From Bremia lactucae (lineage: Eukaryota > Oomycota > Peronosporomycetes > Peronosporales > Peronosporaceae), in the NCBI RefSeq assembly GCF_004359215.1, contig NC_090616.1, forward strand, positions 1,713,976 through 1,777,975: a stretch of DNA of 64,000 nucleotides. The letters are read 5' to 3'. Within the stretch, counting starts at the first letter, position 1. Every line of letters begins with the position of its first letter. This document shows, in pieces, positions 62,261 through 64,000 of this stretch. A model generated the notes under the pieces. It had not been told where the DNA came from and did no database searches. It saw only the letters and a program-made list of their open reading frames with translations. The position numbers were made by a program, and so were the translations under genes.

Positions 62261-63642
62261 GTGTTTCCATACACGGCGCCCAAGATGCCAACTAAAAGGG
62301 GCCACGTTGGTGGTTCGTCTGCGAAGACGCAAACTCAACCTCGCACTAAGCGCACGCTCCGCGTTAATTCGCCGGCCGCGTCTAATGCCTTAGTCGGAAC
62401 GCCAACAGTTACTGCTGCTGTCGCGTTAACGGGGCTAAAGGATCCATCCCACTTTAATAGTGAGAATGTTGATCCGTCACCTCATTGTAGTGATGCAAAC
62501 AACGAGCTCATAAAGAATGATGATGGCGCATTATTGCTCATCCAAACTTCTCTCATGGCTCACAACATGGAGACAGCATCATTTACGAATGCTGTCTCGT
62601 CGTCTGCGCTGGAAGCGCAGCGACAGATAATGAGAGCGCTGCCCATAAAGACGCAGCCGCTTCTCCGTAGGTATAACCACAACGCCTTATGATCAAACCA
62701 TAATCCATAATGGTTCTGAAATAGAGGATTCGGAGCCTAAAGCTCCGCCGACGACACGTGAACGTGCTCAGTCGGTGTCACAAGCCAGTCGTTTAGAACG
62801 TGGCTATGTGACGGGTGGCATACCAAAGATGCCCCCTTCATCTAAATGGCCTGGAAAACAGGCCAAGAGCGTCGCTCGTAGAGCGCGTATTTGCAGACAA
62901 ATAGAATTATTATGGCGTCTATAAATTATAGGGCTCAGGGAAAATCGCTTGAGCGTATTTTCCCGATCCCGGTCTTGTTGCGCTCAAATAAAACACCCGA
63001 CCAATACGAGGCGGAATTCCTGCGCCGCATACATCCGCATCCCGATACTACGAAACAGCGGTCGCAGCGAATTAATTTCGCCCGCTTGAGTGTGAAAGAA
63101 ATCATGGGTGGTACTGTACTCCCTGTTTCTTCTCACAACGCTACTTCCGCTAGTCCATTTGGGACTAACGAAGAGGCCTCAGCTAGTGCTTCTTTTCATA
63201 GGCACCCAAAAAGCCGGGCACATCAAAACGAAAGGTATCGATCGGATCCCACGAGTCAAACCTCTTAGAGTAATCTTTCCATTGGACGAGGATCTGATAC
63301 CTTGCCTCAAGGAGCGGTGGGCAAGCAACCTTCCAACAAGGAAGCGTTGATTCCCATCCGCATCCATTAGTGCACGCGGCGCCCGATAGAAGCCGCAATC
63401 TCGCCCAACTAATCGCGGCTGCATTACCTTCGTCCATTCAGTCACAGGCTGCTGAACGACGTATTGCGGATCTCGAGAGTCAAGTCTCACGACTGACCTC
63501 GGATCTTGTTGTTGTCCGAGCGGAGGCTCGTCAGGGTTATGAACGCCTGAAGTCTCGCTTGGACTTTTTCGAACGGATAATGCTGAGGGATCCGCGTTAC
63601 TCGCGTGATGTACCTCGCTCTTTAAGTCCTGTTCGTTGAGGG
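62261..63642 (+). pseudogene. Family-B antisense frame, best copy
   Basis: Starts ~110 bp from the 3' LTR edge (MFPYTAPKMPTKRG, or the second Met at 62285). It runs open to 62692 with SNALVGTPTVTAAVALTGLK and LLLIQTSLMAHNMETASF. After a frameshift it continues with PPTTRERAQSVSQASRLERG and, after another, with SINYRAQGKSLERIFPIPVL and DQYEAEFLRRIHPHPDTTKQ. The last part (63370-63642) is a clear coiled coil: QAAERRIADLESQVSRLTSD, RQGYERLKSRLDFFERI, ending PRSLSPVR and TGA. An antisense chromodomain occupies 63183-63437. No known family; a gag-like or regulatory role is possible but unproven. Confidence 0.65.
63183..63437 (-). pseudogene. Chromodomain of the right-hand Gypsy element
   Basis: RAPRALMDADGNQRFLVGRL in one frame, then, after a frameshift, YQILVQWKDYSKRFDSWDPI and DVPGFLGAYEKKH. 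This is the full chromodomain pattern (RFLVExLL...YLVxWKxY...WxPxxxL...DVPGxxxAYE), which in chromoviruses guides integration to marked chromatin. Confidence 0.85.
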
Positions 63643-63681
63643 AGGAATAGGTTTGATAGCTTTTTGCCTTCACTGTCCCCC

Positions 63682-64000
63682 TCACCCGAACGACGCTCGC
63701 TCACAGTCGGCGTCACCATCGGTCTCCTTAACCAGATGGGGATATGTGACCTCATTTGGGTCTACATATCGTTTCAGACGACCCACGTAAATTACGGGGT
63801 GCGTCTTCATATACGGGGGAAGGGTGAGCCTATAATTTAGGTCTCCAACCTCTTCAACCACCGTAAAGGGCCCAATGAAACGCGGCAACAACTTCGTAGT
63901 ACCTCCAGGTAGTACAGAAATTGCATTTTTAGGTAGGGTAGCAGTACTTAATAGTACTTTTTCACCCACTCTAAAGCGTTCATTGTTTTTGCGACCATTT
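63682..64000 (-). pseudogene. Integrase C-terminus (GPY/F) of the right-hand Gypsy element, runs off the window
   Basis: Open minus-strand frame with GEKVLLSTATLPKNAISVLP, LLPRFIGPFTVVEEVGDLNY, RLTLPPYMKTHPVIYVGRLK and RYVDPNEVTYP. Intact over ~95 codons and continuing past the right edge. The following linker to the chromodomain is open in another minus frame (63685 to 63179). Confidence 0.85.

Overview
The window looks like oomycete nuclear DNA, most likely a repeat-rich Peronosporales genome such as a downy mildew. The signs are two secreted proteins with an RXLR-EER signature, a START plus FYVE-like zinc-finger family, intron-poor genes with very short introns (56 and 70 nt), oomycete Inr-like start sites, and chromodomain Gypsy, Copia and LINE debris. 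The species cannot be fixed from sequence alone. Three runs of N (17849-18518, 21231-21330, 24874-24973) are assembly gaps.

Layout. 1-5 kb: a degenerate ~187-bp tandem repeat, a Copia RT relic and scrambled Gypsy relics. 5-6.7 kb: a 5'-truncated LINE. 7-20.5 kb: the main host-gene block, with a MYND-finger methyltransferase-like gene, a Ser/Thr-rich secreted and probably GPI-anchored protein, and a START-FYVE cluster (two intact genes, two pseudogenes in a large inverted repeat, and a fifth fragment beside the gap). 21-43.7 kb: nested LTR retrotransposons of three LTR families, called A, B and C here. 43.8-53.6 kb: a second host-gene island in which a ~2.6-kb duplicated segment, each copy ending in an RXLR-EER effector gene, brackets SNRNP27, a GST-like gene and a Tudor/chromo-barrel-like gene. 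53.7-64 kb: more LTR elements.

The most interesting signal is in the LTR elements. In families B and C an open frame lies between the integrase C-terminus and the 3' LTR, on the strand opposite to pol. A family-A element appears to hold almost nothing but such an antisense frame. Where two family-B copies can be compared by eye (32.1 and 63.5 kb), substitutions in the antisense coiled-coil segment fall mostly at its third codon positions, so this strand seems to have been under protein-level selection. The orientation comes from three cues that agree: gag-pol, primer-binding-like sites (TGGTA..., 0-2 nt from the LTR) and polypurine tracts touching the other LTR edge.

A second surprise is a ~199-bp in-frame fragment at 22.18-22.38 kb that reads like a bacterial DegT/PseC-type sugar aminotransferase, lodged inside a Gypsy relic. 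Other structural oddities are two fold-back palindromes inside Gypsy coding sequence, inverted protease-RT linkers, and the START-FYVE palindrome around the first gap.
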